Below, piece by piece: positions 11,883-22,838 of a DNA stretch of 64,000 nt. The DNA is from Scolanthus callimorphus (lineage: Eukaryota > Cnidaria > Anthozoa > Actiniaria > Edwardsiidae). The position numbers were made by a program, and so were the translations under genes. Location: assembly GCA_033964015.1 (NCBI GenBank), contig CM066922.1:26096961-26160960 (forward strand). The letters are read 5' to 3'. Each line of letters begins with the position of its first letter. Positions within the stretch are counted from its first letter, which is position 1. The notes under the pieces were generated by a model that saw nothing but the letters and a program-made list of their open reading frames with translations, was not told where the DNA came from and ran no database searches.

Positions 11883-12187
11883 CTTGTTGGTTCGCCAACT
11901 GACTCGTAGGTTGGTGGAGGCATATTCAGTTGATCCAATTTGTTTATATATTTGTCCAGTTCTTGTTTTGCCGGGCCTAGAACGTAACCTTCTACCAGAA
12001 AAGCCTGAAAGGCGTTTGTTTCTTTATCATATTGTCGTTGTATTTCAGGTATTTCTTTTTCCAATTTCCTGATCCGATCCAGGTAATCATTAAACTTTTC
12101 TTCATGGGTTCGTGTACCCTTTTTACGACAGTAATACACACAAGTTATAAAGATTGCAAGGCCTGCGATTGAGGCAGAAGCAATCAC
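11864..12187 (-). CDS. Membrane protein with coiled coil and PPxY motif
   Basis: 107 codons. An N-terminal membrane segment at about residues 3-20 is followed by basic CRKKGTR, a charged heptad-like stretch (about 30-55, DRIRKLEKEIPEIQRQY) and near the C-terminus PPPTYES. PPxY is the known late-domain motif that binds WW domains of Nedd4-type ubiquitin ligases; adenovirus protein VI uses one. Orientation, with N-terminal anchor and cytosolic tail, would place the motif in the cytosol. The role in budding or trafficking is inference. The start is the first ATG after an in-frame stop. Confidence 0.65.
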   Translation of the reverse strand: MIASASIAGLAIFITCVYYCRKKGTRTHEEKFNDYLDRIRKLEKEIPEIQRQYDKETNAFQAFLVEGYVLGPAKQELDKYINKLDQLNMPPPTYESVGEPTRWTSAG

Positions 12188-12299
12188 CCAATACTTAGCC
12201 CATCCATACCCGATTCGACGTTTTTTACCCGATTCAGGTAATCACAAAGTTATAAAAAAAGCCGCAACGTATCGTGGTTCATCATTCTGTTCACACATT

Positions 12300-12878
12300 A
12301 TGGCTTCAATCACATGCCTGTGTACGTTTTATAACCATGCTACTGGCAAGTACCAGTTTTGTAAAGCCGTGCAAGTTGAGAGCGAAGCCAAGGGTAAAAT
12401 GTATTACAAGTGCGGCAAGAAGTTGGATTATCAAAATCCGAAGGTTGAGCAAGGGTGTACGTTTTTTTTGGAAAAGTCGGATGCGCGCAAGGTGAACATG
12501 GTGTGTGGCGAAAATGTAATTCGTTTACCGCATCGGGTGCTTCGGTGCAAGCACGGTTTGAATTGCAAGCTGGGTGTCGCAAAGAACGGAGAGAGAAAGG
12601 GGGAGGTTTTCTATGCTTGTCCATTGTCGTTGCCACACGTGTCGTGTGGTACGTTTCGGTTTGTTAATGATTGCAAGGAGTTGAATGGAAGAAAGCATCC
12701 CCCCTACTATCCCTGGAAACATGATCCGAAGTATGCGGATAATAGCGTGGGCGGGGTGGAAGATGATGATCCTACACCGTTACCTACGTACAGCTTCGAC
12801 GAAGAGGGTGGTGATGACGAGGATGAATTTGAGGAAGGTCAAGTATCTCCTGCCACGAAGCGTGTCAAGCGGTCGTAA
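12300..12878 (+). CDS. GRF-type zinc-finger-like protein
   Basis: 192 codons. Two similar Cys-rich modules: residues about 6-57 (CLC...CK...YYKCGKK...GCTFF) and about 82-122 (CKHGLNC...FYACP...CGTFRF). The order Cys-x-Cys, YxC, Cys-x-FF/FRF resembles GRF zinc fingers, which bind single-stranded DNA in cellular topoisomerase III and APE2. The C-terminal 50 residues are strongly acidic and end in a basic KRVKRS. TATAAAAAAAG lies about 48 bases before the ATG. It diverges from the minus-strand membrane cluster. A DNA-binding role is inferred. Confidence 0.65.
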   Translation: MASITCLCTFYNHATGKYQFCKAVQVESEAKGKMYYKCGKKLDYQNPKVEQGCTFFLEKSDARKVNMVCGENVIRLPHRVLRCKHGLNCKLGVAKNGERKGEVFYACPLSLPHVSCGTFRFVNDCKELNGRKHPPYYPWKHDPKYADNSVGGVEDDDPTPLPTYSFDEEGGDDEDEFEEGQVSPATKRVKRS

Positions 12879-12934
12879 CTAGTTAACACACAACAGTTGT
12901 TAGTAATCGATGTTTATTTTTTAATAAAACAGAC

Positions 12935-14252
12935 TTAGCAACAATGTTGGCATGGGGCACTTGTGCTCAACGTCAACCAGGCTGATCGACCTATTTTTAC
13001 AATAAACTCATTTCTATGAAAATTGATGACGTAGCATTTGTTTGTGTTTGTCAGTTTTTTTACCTCTAACGCTATCTTGACAGTGTTGCTCTTAGCTCCA
13101 CGAAACACGATTTCGTTTTTTAACAGATGTGTTATAGCTGTGATTCGCAGTGGTATTGCTTTCTTGCTACCGTTAGCATTGTGTGCCACCTTGTATTCGT
13201 TCACAAACGAACACTTAATATCCTTTGAAAGGAAAGGACGAAAAGATGGCGAAGTTTCGCTGCACACCACGTAAGCTGCAAGACGATTGTATAGAAAAGC
13301 ATGTGCTGACTTAACCGGTTTTTTGCGATGAACGGCGCTGCTACAGAGGCACCTGACTAACCTGCACGTTTCTAGTTGCGTGTACGTGGCAATGTGCTCC
13401 ACTTCTTGCAGTGGGGCTGAGATGCAAAAGTGCAGCGAAAATTGGCGATATTTTGCGTCTTCTTTGGTGACCTTCTCGTCAAACGGTCCCTTGATAATTT
13501 TTTGTTTTTTGAAAGAGTTCCTTATCTAACACATCTATCGCTTGGGTGCGAGATACATTGTGTTTGCCGATGACCAACAGCACTGCTAGTGTAGGGGCAA
13601 ATAGTTTCATATGCAGTACCAATGCATGTCGATCATTTTTGTTTGTTTGTTTCAATAGTGCAAATTCTCGCTCTACTTCAAGGATGGAGCATACTGGCTC
13701 TTCTACCCTTTGATAGTGTTTCTGCAACAAGACGCGATCTACCAAAATTGATTTGTTATAGTATTGGCTAGACCCGATCACGGCAGACCGTTTTCGCGTG
13801 CTTGTTGCATTATAAGGTAAAGCCACAGCATTTGTAAAAATGATGGACGATGGTTTTTTCGTCTCATCGGAATTGAGTGTCTGTCTTGCCAAATAGGAGA
13901 CTACATTGGCCCACTGGCAGTGATAATCAGATAGCATTTTTTGGTCTACTTTGCCTGATAGCATTTGTTGGTTTATTTTGTCTGATGCCACGTTTAGAGG
14001 AACTGCGAACTTCCAAAATGCATCTGTGTTTAATCGTCCATCTGGTCGAAACGAGGTAATAATATCCTCTTCAGTTAAAAAACCCAAGCATTCTACGTTT
14101 TGTTGCTTTACGACTAAATATCGTGATTTGCTATTTAATGGCCAAAGTTGACGGTCTGTTCGGAAGTCGTTACCCAAAATACAGTCTTGTGTAGTTTGGG
14201 TTGCGATGCTTCCGCTTACAAGATTAAGCGTAATTTGCTTGTGGATTTCCAT
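12935..14252 (-). CDS. Unknown protein, frame broken
   Basis: The first part is 14252-13479 (257 codons, ATG at 14252) and the second part 13402-12935 (155 codons) in another frame. The inter-ORF sequence is open in the second frame, and a run of A residues (minus strand, about 13498-13511) sits at the switch, so this is probably one gene of about 440 codons with a single-base indel. No recognised domain; mixed alpha/beta composition, no membrane segment. The second part ends in a Cys/His tail (QHCC). It converges with the GRF-like gene, with AATAAA at about 12922 between them. Confidence 0.5.
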
Positions 14253-14339
14253 CGGATTAACACTACATCCAGCGATGTACCCTGCGAGTTTATCTGTAAC
14301 AGTCTTGAGTGTTTTTGCATACTCCGTTTGGAGTAAAAT

Positions 14340-14573
14340 CTACAAACAAAACAACATTTTAATTTTGTTGCATTCGTACGAAGCGTTATATAGTTTTTGT
14401 AATACTTGAATTTTTTGTTCACTGCTCCCTTTCTTAAAAATAGAATGTGCCTGGTATTGAAAGTTTTTATCGAGTGTGATCGTGGCGCTATGGGTAAATT
14501 CTAAATATTTACGGGTACATTGGTTTAAATTACTAAATTCTTGCTGGTCTAAAAAATTACAAAAACCTCCCAA
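14340..14573 (-). CDS. Unknown ORF, possibly an exon
   Basis: 77 codons without similarity that I know. TTGTTTGTAG at its 3' end and TTTTTTAG at about 14548 resemble splice acceptors, so it may be part of a spliced left-arm transcript instead of a stand-alone gene. The start is uncertain. Confidence 0.3.
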   Translation of the reverse strand: MGGFCNFLDQQEFSNLNQCTRKYLEFTHSATITLDKNFQYQAHSIFKKGSSEQKIQVLQKLYNASYECNKIKMLFCL

Positions 14574-14771
14574 TTCGTGAGCTGCTGCTGCTTGTTGTAA
14601 AATTTCGTGTGATATGTTAAATTTGAATTTCCGTTACCGCTTAAAAAATTAATCATAGGCTAATACATGGGGTAGCTAATAAATCGAAATACTAGCTCAT
14701 ACAGTCTGAACTGTTTTCTAAAAATTAAGTGTAAATTAGGGGTAAAAAAGTTAAAAAGTCGTTTAATGTCT

Positions 14772-15053
14772 TTAACCGGAAAAAAACAAAGGAAGGGCGC
14801 AATTATCTAATAGCCATAAAATTTCGTCTATAGACCAAACACTACTTTGTTTTTCTTGAACTATGTAGTACTCATATTTGTAACAGGCGGCTGACGTTGC
14901 TCCATGTCCTTTAAGGAGACAGAAGGTTGCATCATCCTCGAGACAGTTGGGACATCTTGAAATCTGGAAATCGTTTGATACTATTTCTTGAAAGTAATTC
15001 ACGAAAAAGTGAATTCTCTCCCCTTCACTATGGAATCTAATTGTAGTCATCAC
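14772..15053 (-). CDS. Unknown Cys-containing ORF
   Basis: 93 codons at most; the first true ATG is at 15050. It contains CPNC and further Cys residues and ends in a hydrophobic stretch. A splice-donor-like GTAAGTG starts at 15057 on the minus strand, just after a short open stretch beginning ATG at 15090, so transcripts may remove part of this ORF. Function unknown. Confidence 0.35.
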   Translation of the reverse strand: MMTTIRFHSEGERIHFFVNYFQEIVSNDFQISRCPNCLEDDATFCLLKGHGATSAACYKYEYYIVQEKQSSVWSIDEILWLLDNCALPLFFSG

Positions 15054-15168
15054 TTACGGTGCCACTGCTGTTTTCTGTCAAGCGATCCATTGTGTTGCTT
15101 TAGTGTCTGTTTTGTTAAAAAAAATACAATATTAGTCTTTGGCCAGTAGAAACATCGGCATAGTAGAA

Positions 15169-15444
15169 TCAATTTTTGTCTTTTCCAGTAGTATGTACAT
15201 TGTCTTGTCCATTAACTGTTGCAGTAGTATTTTTTTGCAACAGTTTCTGAGCAGCCCTTATGTTGAACACGCCATCCGCCGTCGTAGTGTCGTCCAAATA
15301 CAGTAAAGCTTCGAATAAATTTTGAGGTGGATCGTCTTCTTTCTCTTTCTGCCATTGTTCAATAGTTGTCAGTTGATCAAGTCTCTCCAAAAATCCTTCA
15401 GTCGCTCTAGACACGTCTGTATAGTTATTTTTCACGCACCCCAT
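15169..15444 (-). CDS. Unknown small acidic protein
   Basis: 91 codons, ATG at 15444. Predicted helical and charged, with no membrane segment; the C-terminus is polar. It lies 57 bases downstream of a clear splice acceptor (intron 15501-15574), so the mRNA probably has a spliced leader. Not recognised. Confidence 0.5.
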   Translation of the reverse strand: MGCVKNNYTDVSRATEGFLERLDQLTTIEQWQKEKEDDPPQNLFEALLYLDDTTTADGVFNIRAAQKLLQKNTTATVNGQDNVHTTGKDKN

Positions 15445-15500
15445 GATTGCAGTAGTAGAGAGTTGTTGTTGGTTGGAGAGAGGTTATTGAAGAGAGGTTT

Positions 15501-15574
15501 CTGTAAGAAAAAACAGAGAGAGTCATGAGAGAGAGAGAGAGATTCTTCGATCATGCGATTTTGTGTTAACTTAC
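15501..15574 (-). other. Putative leader intron
   Basis: Minus strand: donor GTAG|GTAAGTTAAC, then a pyrimidine-rich CTCTCTCTCTC tract and CTGTTTTTTCTTACAG|AAACC. It is 74 bases with canonical GT-AG ends. Unspliced, the region encodes an 87-codon ORF (15432-15695); spliced, that ORF stops within a few codons and the ATG at 15444 would be used. Seen by eye only, no transcript support. Confidence 0.55.
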
Positions 15575-15864
15575 CTACGACGGCGGATGGCGCTTTTCTT
15601 GATTTCTTTGCTTCTTGAACTTGCTTTATCTGTTTGGCTGCTTGCTTGCTTGGTTGTGGCTGGCTACCGTTTCGCGCCAATATTATACCCCACAAATCTG
15701 GCTATTTTGGGAAAAAACTGCCACTCAAAAAAAGAGGAGGAGGAGGGGGTAGGGGTGGGGGGGTAACCCCCCTGGTGATGAGGAAGTGTTGCAAAGGATT
15801 GTGGGACGGTTGAGGTGTGAATATATAGAGCTATCGTGGCGGGTAAGTTTCATAGAGTGGTGCG

Positions 15865-16872
15865 ATGGACGATGATGAGCCTAGCGGATCAAGTATTTTG
15901 AAAGACTTATTTCATCTAAGCCAAACTCCTCAATGTAGTAGTCGATTCGAAGAGGATGAAACAGTGTTGTTTGATTTTCTGTGTCCGGGTGAAGATCATC
16001 ATGATGAGGCGGAAGAAGAAGAAGGACAAGAAGGACTGGGTTTGGGGTTGTTTGCTCATGAGGAGGATTTGATCGAAGAGGAATATCGACGTTGGGAACA
16101 GCTAGGAGGAGGTCGTGACAATCGCGTTTTATGGAATGATGGCAATGTGAGTGTGGTGGTTTCGAACTATCATCACAGTAAAAAGTTTTCCACAAATCAA
16201 TTGCAATTTGAATGTGAAATTAATCGACAACCTTCGTCTGACGCTTTGGAACGAGCGGTGCAATTGATATCGAATTTTGAAACGATAGTGAACACGATCA
16301 AGGCTTACGTCGAGGCTCGACCTATGGACAAGATGAATTTTGTGTTACAATGCGAAGGCATGGAATATCCTGTGAAAATTACTTTTGTACCCGCCAAGCT
16401 GTTGACAGCTGAGTTGATTTTTAAGGAATTTACAGTGGTGGCACAAAGTCAGACGAGTATTGAACTGCAAAAGCATATTAAAGTAGATGTTAGTCATATC
16501 CCGTATCTTGGGGGGAGTGGTAAAAGGAAACACGATGGGATTCGCCGTGGAGATTACAGGTTAAAGCGAGATCGTAATGTGCCTGGATTGATTACCCAAT
16601 TGGAAGGATTGGGGTGTTTACGCCGATACGACCCGCCGCATCATCATCGTCCTGGCGTGCGCAGTTTGTACGAGCAATTTGACATTCCTATTCCCACCGC
16701 CGAAGAGTTTGGCGGCGGCGAGGAGCGGGAAGTGTTGGCACACGTGGGCGGCGTGTTGTTTAGTCAGGGTTTCAATTTGGTGGTCGTGGACATGATGGCT
16801 GCAGACGAGGTAATGTATCGCCGTTGCGACAAGCACGAGGGGTCTGTTTATGCGAAGTGGTGTATAAAATGA
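15865..16872 (+). CDS. PolB N-terminal region (separate ORF)
   Basis: 335 codons, ATG at 15865, with TATATAGAG about 44 bases upstream. An acidic N-terminus (about 1-90) precedes a region like the N-terminal domain of Polinton polymerases: MDKMNFVLQCEGMEYPVKI near residue 160, an SQTSIELQKHIKVDV stretch, then GGSGKRKHD. The stop overlaps the ATG of the next ORF (AAATGACC at 16868). In most Polintons this domain is fused to PolB, so this is either a genuine split or the first of several frame changes. I favour one polymerase gene running 15865-20524. Confidence 0.65.
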   Translation: MDDDEPSGSSILKDLFHLSQTPQCSSRFEEDETVLFDFLCPGEDHHDEAEEEEGQEGLGLGLFAHEEDLIEEEYRRWEQLGGGRDNRVLWNDGNVSVVVSNYHHSKKFSTNQLQFECEINRQPSSDALERAVQLISNFETIVNTIKAYVEARPMDKMNFVLQCEGMEYPVKITFVPAKLLTAELIFKEFTVVAQSQTSIELQKHIKVDVSHIPYLGGSGKRKHDGIRRGDYRLKRDRNVPGLITQLEGLGCLRRYDPPHHHRPGVRSLYEQFDIPIPTAEEFGGGEEREVLAHVGGVLFSQGFNLVVVDMMAADEVMYRRCDKHEGSVYAKWCIK

Positions 16873-19800
16873 CCAATGATAAGGAGGAAGTGACGTATGC
16901 GCGCGTCGTGGATCCTGATAAATTGATGACTAAAACGATTCGGTATTCGTTTTGTTTTAAATGTTGTGCGTTTTACAGCACGCAGGCGCGTGTTAAAAAG
17001 CATGAGTGCGGCGATACGAATGAAAAAGCGGCGCGCTGCACGCAGTTGTTGAAAAACAAGCGAAAACACGTAAAACTGCGAGCCATTGAAAGCGGTAGAC
17101 ATTTTGATGAAAGCAAGATCGAGCGCGTCGAGAAAAGTGATGATGGAAATTGTTTTGTTCGAGCCATTTGTCAAGCACGCAGCAGGCAGTATGGCGAGGT
17201 GGTTTGCCCGCTGCAGTTGTTGTTGGAAATTTCGGAATTTGAGGAAAAAGTTGGACGGATGATGCTGAGAAAGGACGCAGGGTTTGAAAAATATGCGGGG
17301 CCGGGAGATTGGCAGCGTTATCAACAGTGTCTTGCCCCCAACGAGCGCCTTCGCATTTTTAATGCGGAAAATGGGATGCTTTTGTTTTGCGGCGAGGTGA
17401 AAGAGCAAGAGATGCTGGATGTGGTAAATATTAACTTACTGTTGGAGAATGATCATTATGACGTGATCAAGTCGATGGACGGCTTGTTTGCAGCTGGCAA
17501 ATACTGCTCCAAGTGTGACAACTACTATACCGTGTTGTTTTTGTAAGGCACGGGTGTGTGATGCACGACGGTTTTATCCTGTAAATCATTCGTACAAGGT
17601 GTGCAAATTGTGTCATCGTCGTTTTCCTACCAAGGATTGTTTTGATAATCACTTGGTGGTGACACGTAATAATTATCGTTTGCCGAAACGAAAAGAGGAA
17701 CAACGAGAGGATGAGGAAGATGAAGAGGAGGAGGAGGAGGAGGAGGACGGCTTTACGGTGATGGAGTATTCCACGTGTTGTCGTTATGTGTTTTGCAAAG
17801 AATGTGGAAAGACGGTGGATTGCTTAAACAAGAAGAAAATGAAAATGGTGGTGGAACACGATTGTGGGATGGAAAAGTGTAAAAATTGTAAAAGGACCTA
17901 CAAAGGAGAGCACAATTGTTTCATACAACCGACGCAGGTGGACAACTCGTTCGATTACTGTTTTGGATTTTTTGATTTTGAGACGATGCCTTACGGGGAG
18001 GAGCAGGATGAATCTCATCATCACGTGGTTAATTTGGCTGTAGCGATGAAGTGTTGTTCTGGCTGTGAGCACTTGCCGTCGCGACAGGCGGAGGGATGCA
18101 CCAATTGCAAGCAACGATACGCGGTGTTTCGTACGCTGGATGCGTTTTGCGAGTGGCTGTTTAGCCCCGTGAATGTGGGGTACACGTTTTTTGCTCACAA
18201 CATGCAAGGTTACGATGGTTACTTTATTTTGAATTATTGCATGAGACACTCGATTGTGGTGTCGAAACCCGTGTTTCGAGGAGCGAAAATTTTGTACATG
18301 TGGTTTCCTCAGCTCAAGATTCAAATGAAGGATTCGTATGCGTTTATTCCTCTGCCTTTGGCCGCGTTTCATGGCACGTTTAATCTGGGTCACAAATTAG
18401 TGGAGGAAAAGGGTATGTTTCCTTATTGTTTCAACACGCCCGCAAATCAACGTTACGTTGGGCCTCTACCTGACAAACGAAGCTATGGTTACGAGGAGAT
18501 GAACAAAAAGAAGCGTCAAGCGTTCGATTTGTGGTATGACTTGGAAAAAGCAAAGAACAAACCGTTTGATTTGCAAAAGGAATTGTTGGAGTATTGTGTC
18601 AAGGATGTGGAGTTGCTGAAGGAGGGCGTGTTGGCGGTGGGTCGCGAGTTTTTTGAGCAGCACGAGGTGGACATTTTCAAAGGAAAGCGCTTCACGTTGG
18701 CTCAAGGAGTGTTGCAAATTTACAAAGCGAACGATTTGAAAGAGGGGCAAATTGGTATTATTCCTCCACAAGGATATCGTCGGCATGACACGCAATCGAT
18801 AGCTGCGTTAAAGTGGTTAAGTTTTTTGGAGTCCCAGTTGGGTCGTCCTATTCGCCGGGCTACTAGCGAGGAGGGGGAGTTGCGGATTGACGGCATTAAG
18901 GTGGATGGCTATGACGTCGACACGGGAACCGCGTACCAATTCCACGGATGCTATTACCACGGATGCCCTGAATGTTATCCACCTACCGCGTACAACAGAG
19001 TGATTGGTGCTTCTATGGAAGCATTGTACAACAAAACGGTTCGTACGAGTCAAAAGCTTCACGATAAGGGGCATGAACTCTACGAAATGTGGGAGTGCAA
19101 GTGGAACAAGATCGTGGAGGAGGACGAAGAAATCGAGTTGGGTGAGGACGAGGATTACGATCACTTGTTACCCATACGCCCGCGCGATGCGTTGAGTGGC
19201 GGGCGCACCAATGTGGTGATGTTTCACCATCGCGCAGGCGAGGGGGAAAAGATCCGGTACGTGGACTTCACGTCGCTTTATCCGTTTTGTCAGACCAAAG
19301 TCTTTCCTGTGGGCCACCCCGAAGTGAAAACGATGGTGGACGTGGACGAGTTTGATTTGGATCAGGTGTTTGGCGTGGTGAAGTGCAAAGTGATGCCCCC
19401 TTGTTCGCTTCATTTGCCCGTGTTGGGGCTCACGCTCAATCACAAGTTTGTGTTTCCTCTTTGCAAGGCGTGCGCTGTCGAGGATCGTCAAGCTGAATGC
19501 ACGCCACGACAGTTCAACGATGTTTTGTTGGAGTTTGGTGCACGCCTGAATTGAAGAAGGCGGTGGCGATGGGCTATCGCATTGTCGCCGTGTACGAGTA
19601 TTGGCATTACTCTGAGTGTACGGATGCGTTGTTTGCGGAGTACGTTAAGCGAAATTTGCGAGCAAAACAAGAGGCGTCAGGGTATCCGCCGGATTGCGTG
19701 ACCGATTTGCACCAACACGAGTACGTGCATGATTATCTGCATCACGAAGGGGTGTTGTTGAGACAGTCTCACATTGCTAAAAATTCGGGAAAACGTTTTG

Positions 19801-20524
19801 TGGCAAAATTAACGTTGAACTCGCTGTGGGGTAAGATAGGACAACGTACCGATTATTGCAAATCGGAATACGTGTATGACCCCGATAAGTTTTATCAGCT
19901 GGTGTTTGCCGAGGAGAATGTGATCAAGGATGTGTTGATTGTGAACGACGAGAAAGCGTTTGTTCGTTACACGACCAAGAAGGAATGCGAAGAGTTAAAC
20001 TACAATGTGAATGCGGTCATTTCGTCGTTTACCACGTGTTATGCCCGTCTCGAGTTGTACGAGTTGATGGACGTGTAGAGCGTGGCGGGGGTACGGTTCT
20101 CTATTTCGACACGGACTCGTGCATCTACGTGGAGCGCGGCGATGGGAGACCTCACATTCCGATCGGCCCGTATCTCGGACAGTTGACCGATGAGTTGGAT
20201 GCGGGAGATTACATCGAAGAATTCGTTTCCATTGGTCCGAAGGCGTACTGCTATCGGACGCATTTAGGGAAAACGCCCTTTCGGCTGAAGGGGGTCGTGA
20301 TGAACGCTTCTGCCGAGGAGGTGGTGGTGTTGGACTCGTTAAAAGACCTGGTGTATTCTCAAAGAGATACTTTGGACGTGTCGTCTGTGAGAATTTCTCG
20401 TGACAAGGACACGAGGACGTTGAGGACCCACCGTGAAAAGAAAACAATTCGTTTTGTCAATTCGAAGCGGTGGCGCTTGCCAAATTCGGTCATGACTCGC
20501 CCCTATGGCTATAAAGGAGTGTAA
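16868..20524 (+). CDS. Protein-primed family B DNA polymerase, frame broken
   Basis: Three frame changes (near 17540 in a T run, near 19510-19530, near 20070-20085) divide it. An N-terminal segment has DDGNCFVRAICQ and NDHYDVI, usual in Polinton polymerases, then a Cys-rich zinc region (CKLCHRRFP, CCRYVFCKECGK). Exonuclease motifs: FDFETMP (about 17970), FAHNMQGYDGYF (about 18190), YCVKDVELL (about 18592). Polymerase motifs: YVDFTSLYPF (about 19258), KLTLNSLWGKIGQR (about 19807) and the catalytic YFDTDSCIY (about 20101). All catalytic residues are present. Function by family: replicates the linear element genome with protein priming. The breaks would inactivate it unless they are assembly errors. 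Confidence 0.92.
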
Positions 20525-20700
20525 CGGATAAGGCGCGCGTAATAAAACAACCATGATGTTTCCTTCAGGTGTGAGAGTGTCTTTGAGTAATTTTTTAAGG
20601 AGTTTTAAGTGCACGAGTGCGTGTTGCGGGGGGCGTGTTATAAATATGACAGCATCGGTTCGCAAGCGGTTTCGTTCAACAAACGGTAATACGAGAAATA

Positions 20701-21846
20701 ATGGCTCGCCGCCGTCGACGCAGGCTGAGCCCGCAGACGTCAGCACGGAGTTTAAAACAACGACGTATTGCTGAGTTGCGCGCAGCGTACACGAACCCCA
20801 AAAGCCCCGTGGCGTTTTCGGGGTTGGCCAGTTTGTTGCGTTATGCTAAAGCGAAAAAAATCCCCGAAGAGTTGGTGCGTGATTTTACCCGTTCGAATTT
20901 GACGTTCACCCTGCACGAGCAACCGAGGCGCAAGTTTCCTCGGCGTAAAATTCAAGTGCACGGGTTGGATGAATTGTGGCAAATGGATCTTATGGATATG
21001 CAAAAATCGAAAGAAGAAAATCACGGGTATCGTTTCCTTCTAACGGGGATTGACGTGTTTTCAAAAAAAGGGATGGCACTTCCTTTGAAAAATAAAGGGG
21101 GTAAAGAGGTAGCTGCCGCTATGGAAACGTTGTTTAAAGACACGGTTCCGGTGAAGCTTCAAACGGACGAGGGTAAGGAGTTTTACAATAAAGACGTGAA
21201 TCAAGTGCTCAAGTCTCGAGACGTGATTCATTTTCATTCGCAAAATCGAGAAACCAAAGCTCAGGTGGTCGAGCGCTTTAACAAAACGTTGCGGTTGCGT
21301 TTGCAGCGCTATTTGTTTGAAAATCAGACGTTAAAGTGGGTGGACGTGTTGCCGGATTTGGTGGAGGGGTACAACGCAGCGTATCATTCGAGCATTGGCA
21401 TGGCTCCTTCTGAAGTGACGTGGGATAATCAGGAGCAGGTGTATGAGCGTTTGTTTGGTTCCGTTGTTGGAGAACCTAAGAAGGCCAAGTTTTCGGTGGG
21501 GGATGCGGTGCGGTTGTCGCACGTGTCTAAAGTGTTCAAAAAAGGGTATGCACCGCAGTGGACGGAAGAGGTGTTTCGCGTGGCGCGCGTGATTGATTCC
21601 ACGCCCGTCACGTACAAGGTGAAAGATGAGCAGGGCGTGATTATAAAAGGTACAATGTATGACCAAGAATTGCAAAAGGTGGTGGTGGATGACAATACGT
21701 TGTATCGCGTGGAAGAAGTGTTGGACACGCGTGGAAAAGAGGGTCCTCAACAGGAGTTGTTAATCAAGTGGAAAGGTTATCCGTCGTCGAGCAACAGTTG
21801 GGTGAAACGCAAAGATGTCGTTGAGTTTGAAAAGTCGAAACGATGA
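20701..21846 (+). CDS. Retroviral-type integrase with chromodomain
   Basis: 381 codons, intact. Basic N-terminus, then an rve-fold core with the catalytic triad D96 (WQMDLMD), D156 (LQTDEGKEF) and E191 (KAQVVERFN), the last two 35 residues apart as in retroviral integrases. After a linker, residues about 334-376 form a chromodomain (YRVEEVLDTR...LLIKWKGYPSSSNSWVKRKDV). No clear HHCC zinc motif is seen at the N-terminus. It follows PolB by about 180 bases and overlaps the next gene. Role by family: joins the element ends to host DNA with 6-bp duplications; the chromodomain may steer target choice. Confidence 0.95.
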   Translation: MARRRRRRLSPQTSARSLKQRRIAELRAAYTNPKSPVAFSGLASLLRYAKAKKIPEELVRDFTRSNLTFTLHEQPRRKFPRRKIQVHGLDELWQMDLMDMQKSKEENHGYRFLLTGIDVFSKKGMALPLKNKGGKEVAAAMETLFKDTVPVKLQTDEGKEFYNKDVNQVLKSRDVIHFHSQNRETKAQVVERFNKTLRLRLQRYLFENQTLKWVDVLPDLVEGYNAAYHSSIGMAPSEVTWDNQEQVYERLFGSVVGEPKKAKFSVGDAVRLSHVSKVFKKGYAPQWTEEVFRVARVIDSTPVTYKVKDEQGVIIKGTMYDQELQKVVVDDNTLYRVEEVLDTRGKEGPQQELLIKWKGYPSSSNSWVKRKDVVEFEKSKR

Positions 21847-21853
21847 GCGCGTG

Positions 21854-22818
21854 ATGGTGTTGTTGAGTAATGGCGGTGGACCCACGTACACGCCCACGAA
21901 CACGTCTGCCGACTTTACCATCCCCTTTACCAGGCCGTTGGAAATGAATCGCCGTCTCCCCACGGCGGTGGCATTGAAGTTTATCAGTATCCCTGGTATT
22001 ATTGGTGCTGAGGGGTATACGACGCACGTGTTGAGCGAGTCCTTTTTTATGGCCATTGTGCGACGTGAAGCGGTTGGTGGTAGGCCAGCAATGATTTCAT
22101 CAATATTACATCGTTATCACATCGAGCGCATTTTTGTGTTCGATAAGCATCATTTTGACACCATACCCCAATTGCTTGCTTATTTGAATGAGAACACGAA
22201 ACAGTGGGGAAAGAGGCCGCGGGCGCTGTTTACGTGGAATGCGGCGCGACGTCGCGTGACGTTGCATGCTCCCGAATGGTCGTACGACGATCCTGACATT
22301 GACAATTTTGTCGGACTATCGAAACCGTTGGCCAAAGCGTTGGGGCTGCAAAAGTTGTCTAGCGAAGAAGGAGAAGAGTTGCAGGTGCCTTTGACACAGT
22401 ATTGGAAAGATCGGTTGTTGATAGAGAACGGGGTAAAAGAGCCTTTGCCTGACAACATGGTTGTGGCGGCTATGTTGGCGACGAGCGGAAAAAAATATGG
22501 CGGCGAAAATGTGGAGATGGAGGCGTTGGTTCACGAAAAGTTGAGGCAATTTCAGCAAGAGCCTTATCTGGACGTGTTTACGGATGTGGTGGACACGGAG
22601 TGGTCGGGGGGTGAGCAAAAAGGCTGTTGGCGAGACTTCCGTTGATGCAACAACAAGGAGGAGAGGTGCGTGTGCCTCATCATTATTCTCCAGAAACGCT
22701 ATTGTATAAAAGGTTGTGTTTGGATGTCATCGAGACGATTAGCATTTGGATTCGCGATCCTCGAGGAAAAACACCGCGTTTTGCAGGCAATGATACGGTA
22801 GTGGAACTGAATTTTGCC
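21854..22818 (+). CDS. Minor-capsid/penton-like protein A, frame broken
   Basis: The reading frame starts inside the integrase end (ATG 21815) but ATG 21854 is a better start. The N-terminal segment (TSADFTIPFTRPLEMNRRLPT) and the C-terminal segment in another frame (ISIWIRDPRGKTPRFAGND near 22740, then VVELNF) match the two ends of the neighbouring gene B and of a structural protein family that I recall from Polintons. The frame change lies between about 22600 and 22680. The stop is not clear: in the present sequence the C-terminal part reads straight into gene B. Single-jelly-roll or penton identity is inferred from position and similarity, not proven. Confidence 0.6.
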
Positions 22819-22838
22819 TGCGTGGAGTTGACGAGCAT

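Noticed and set aside
17130..17170. OTU-type cysteine protease motif (DGNCFVRAI) in the polymerase N-terminus
   Set aside because: The same position in Polinton polymerases has a conserved CxxRAI segment; no other OTU residues were seen.
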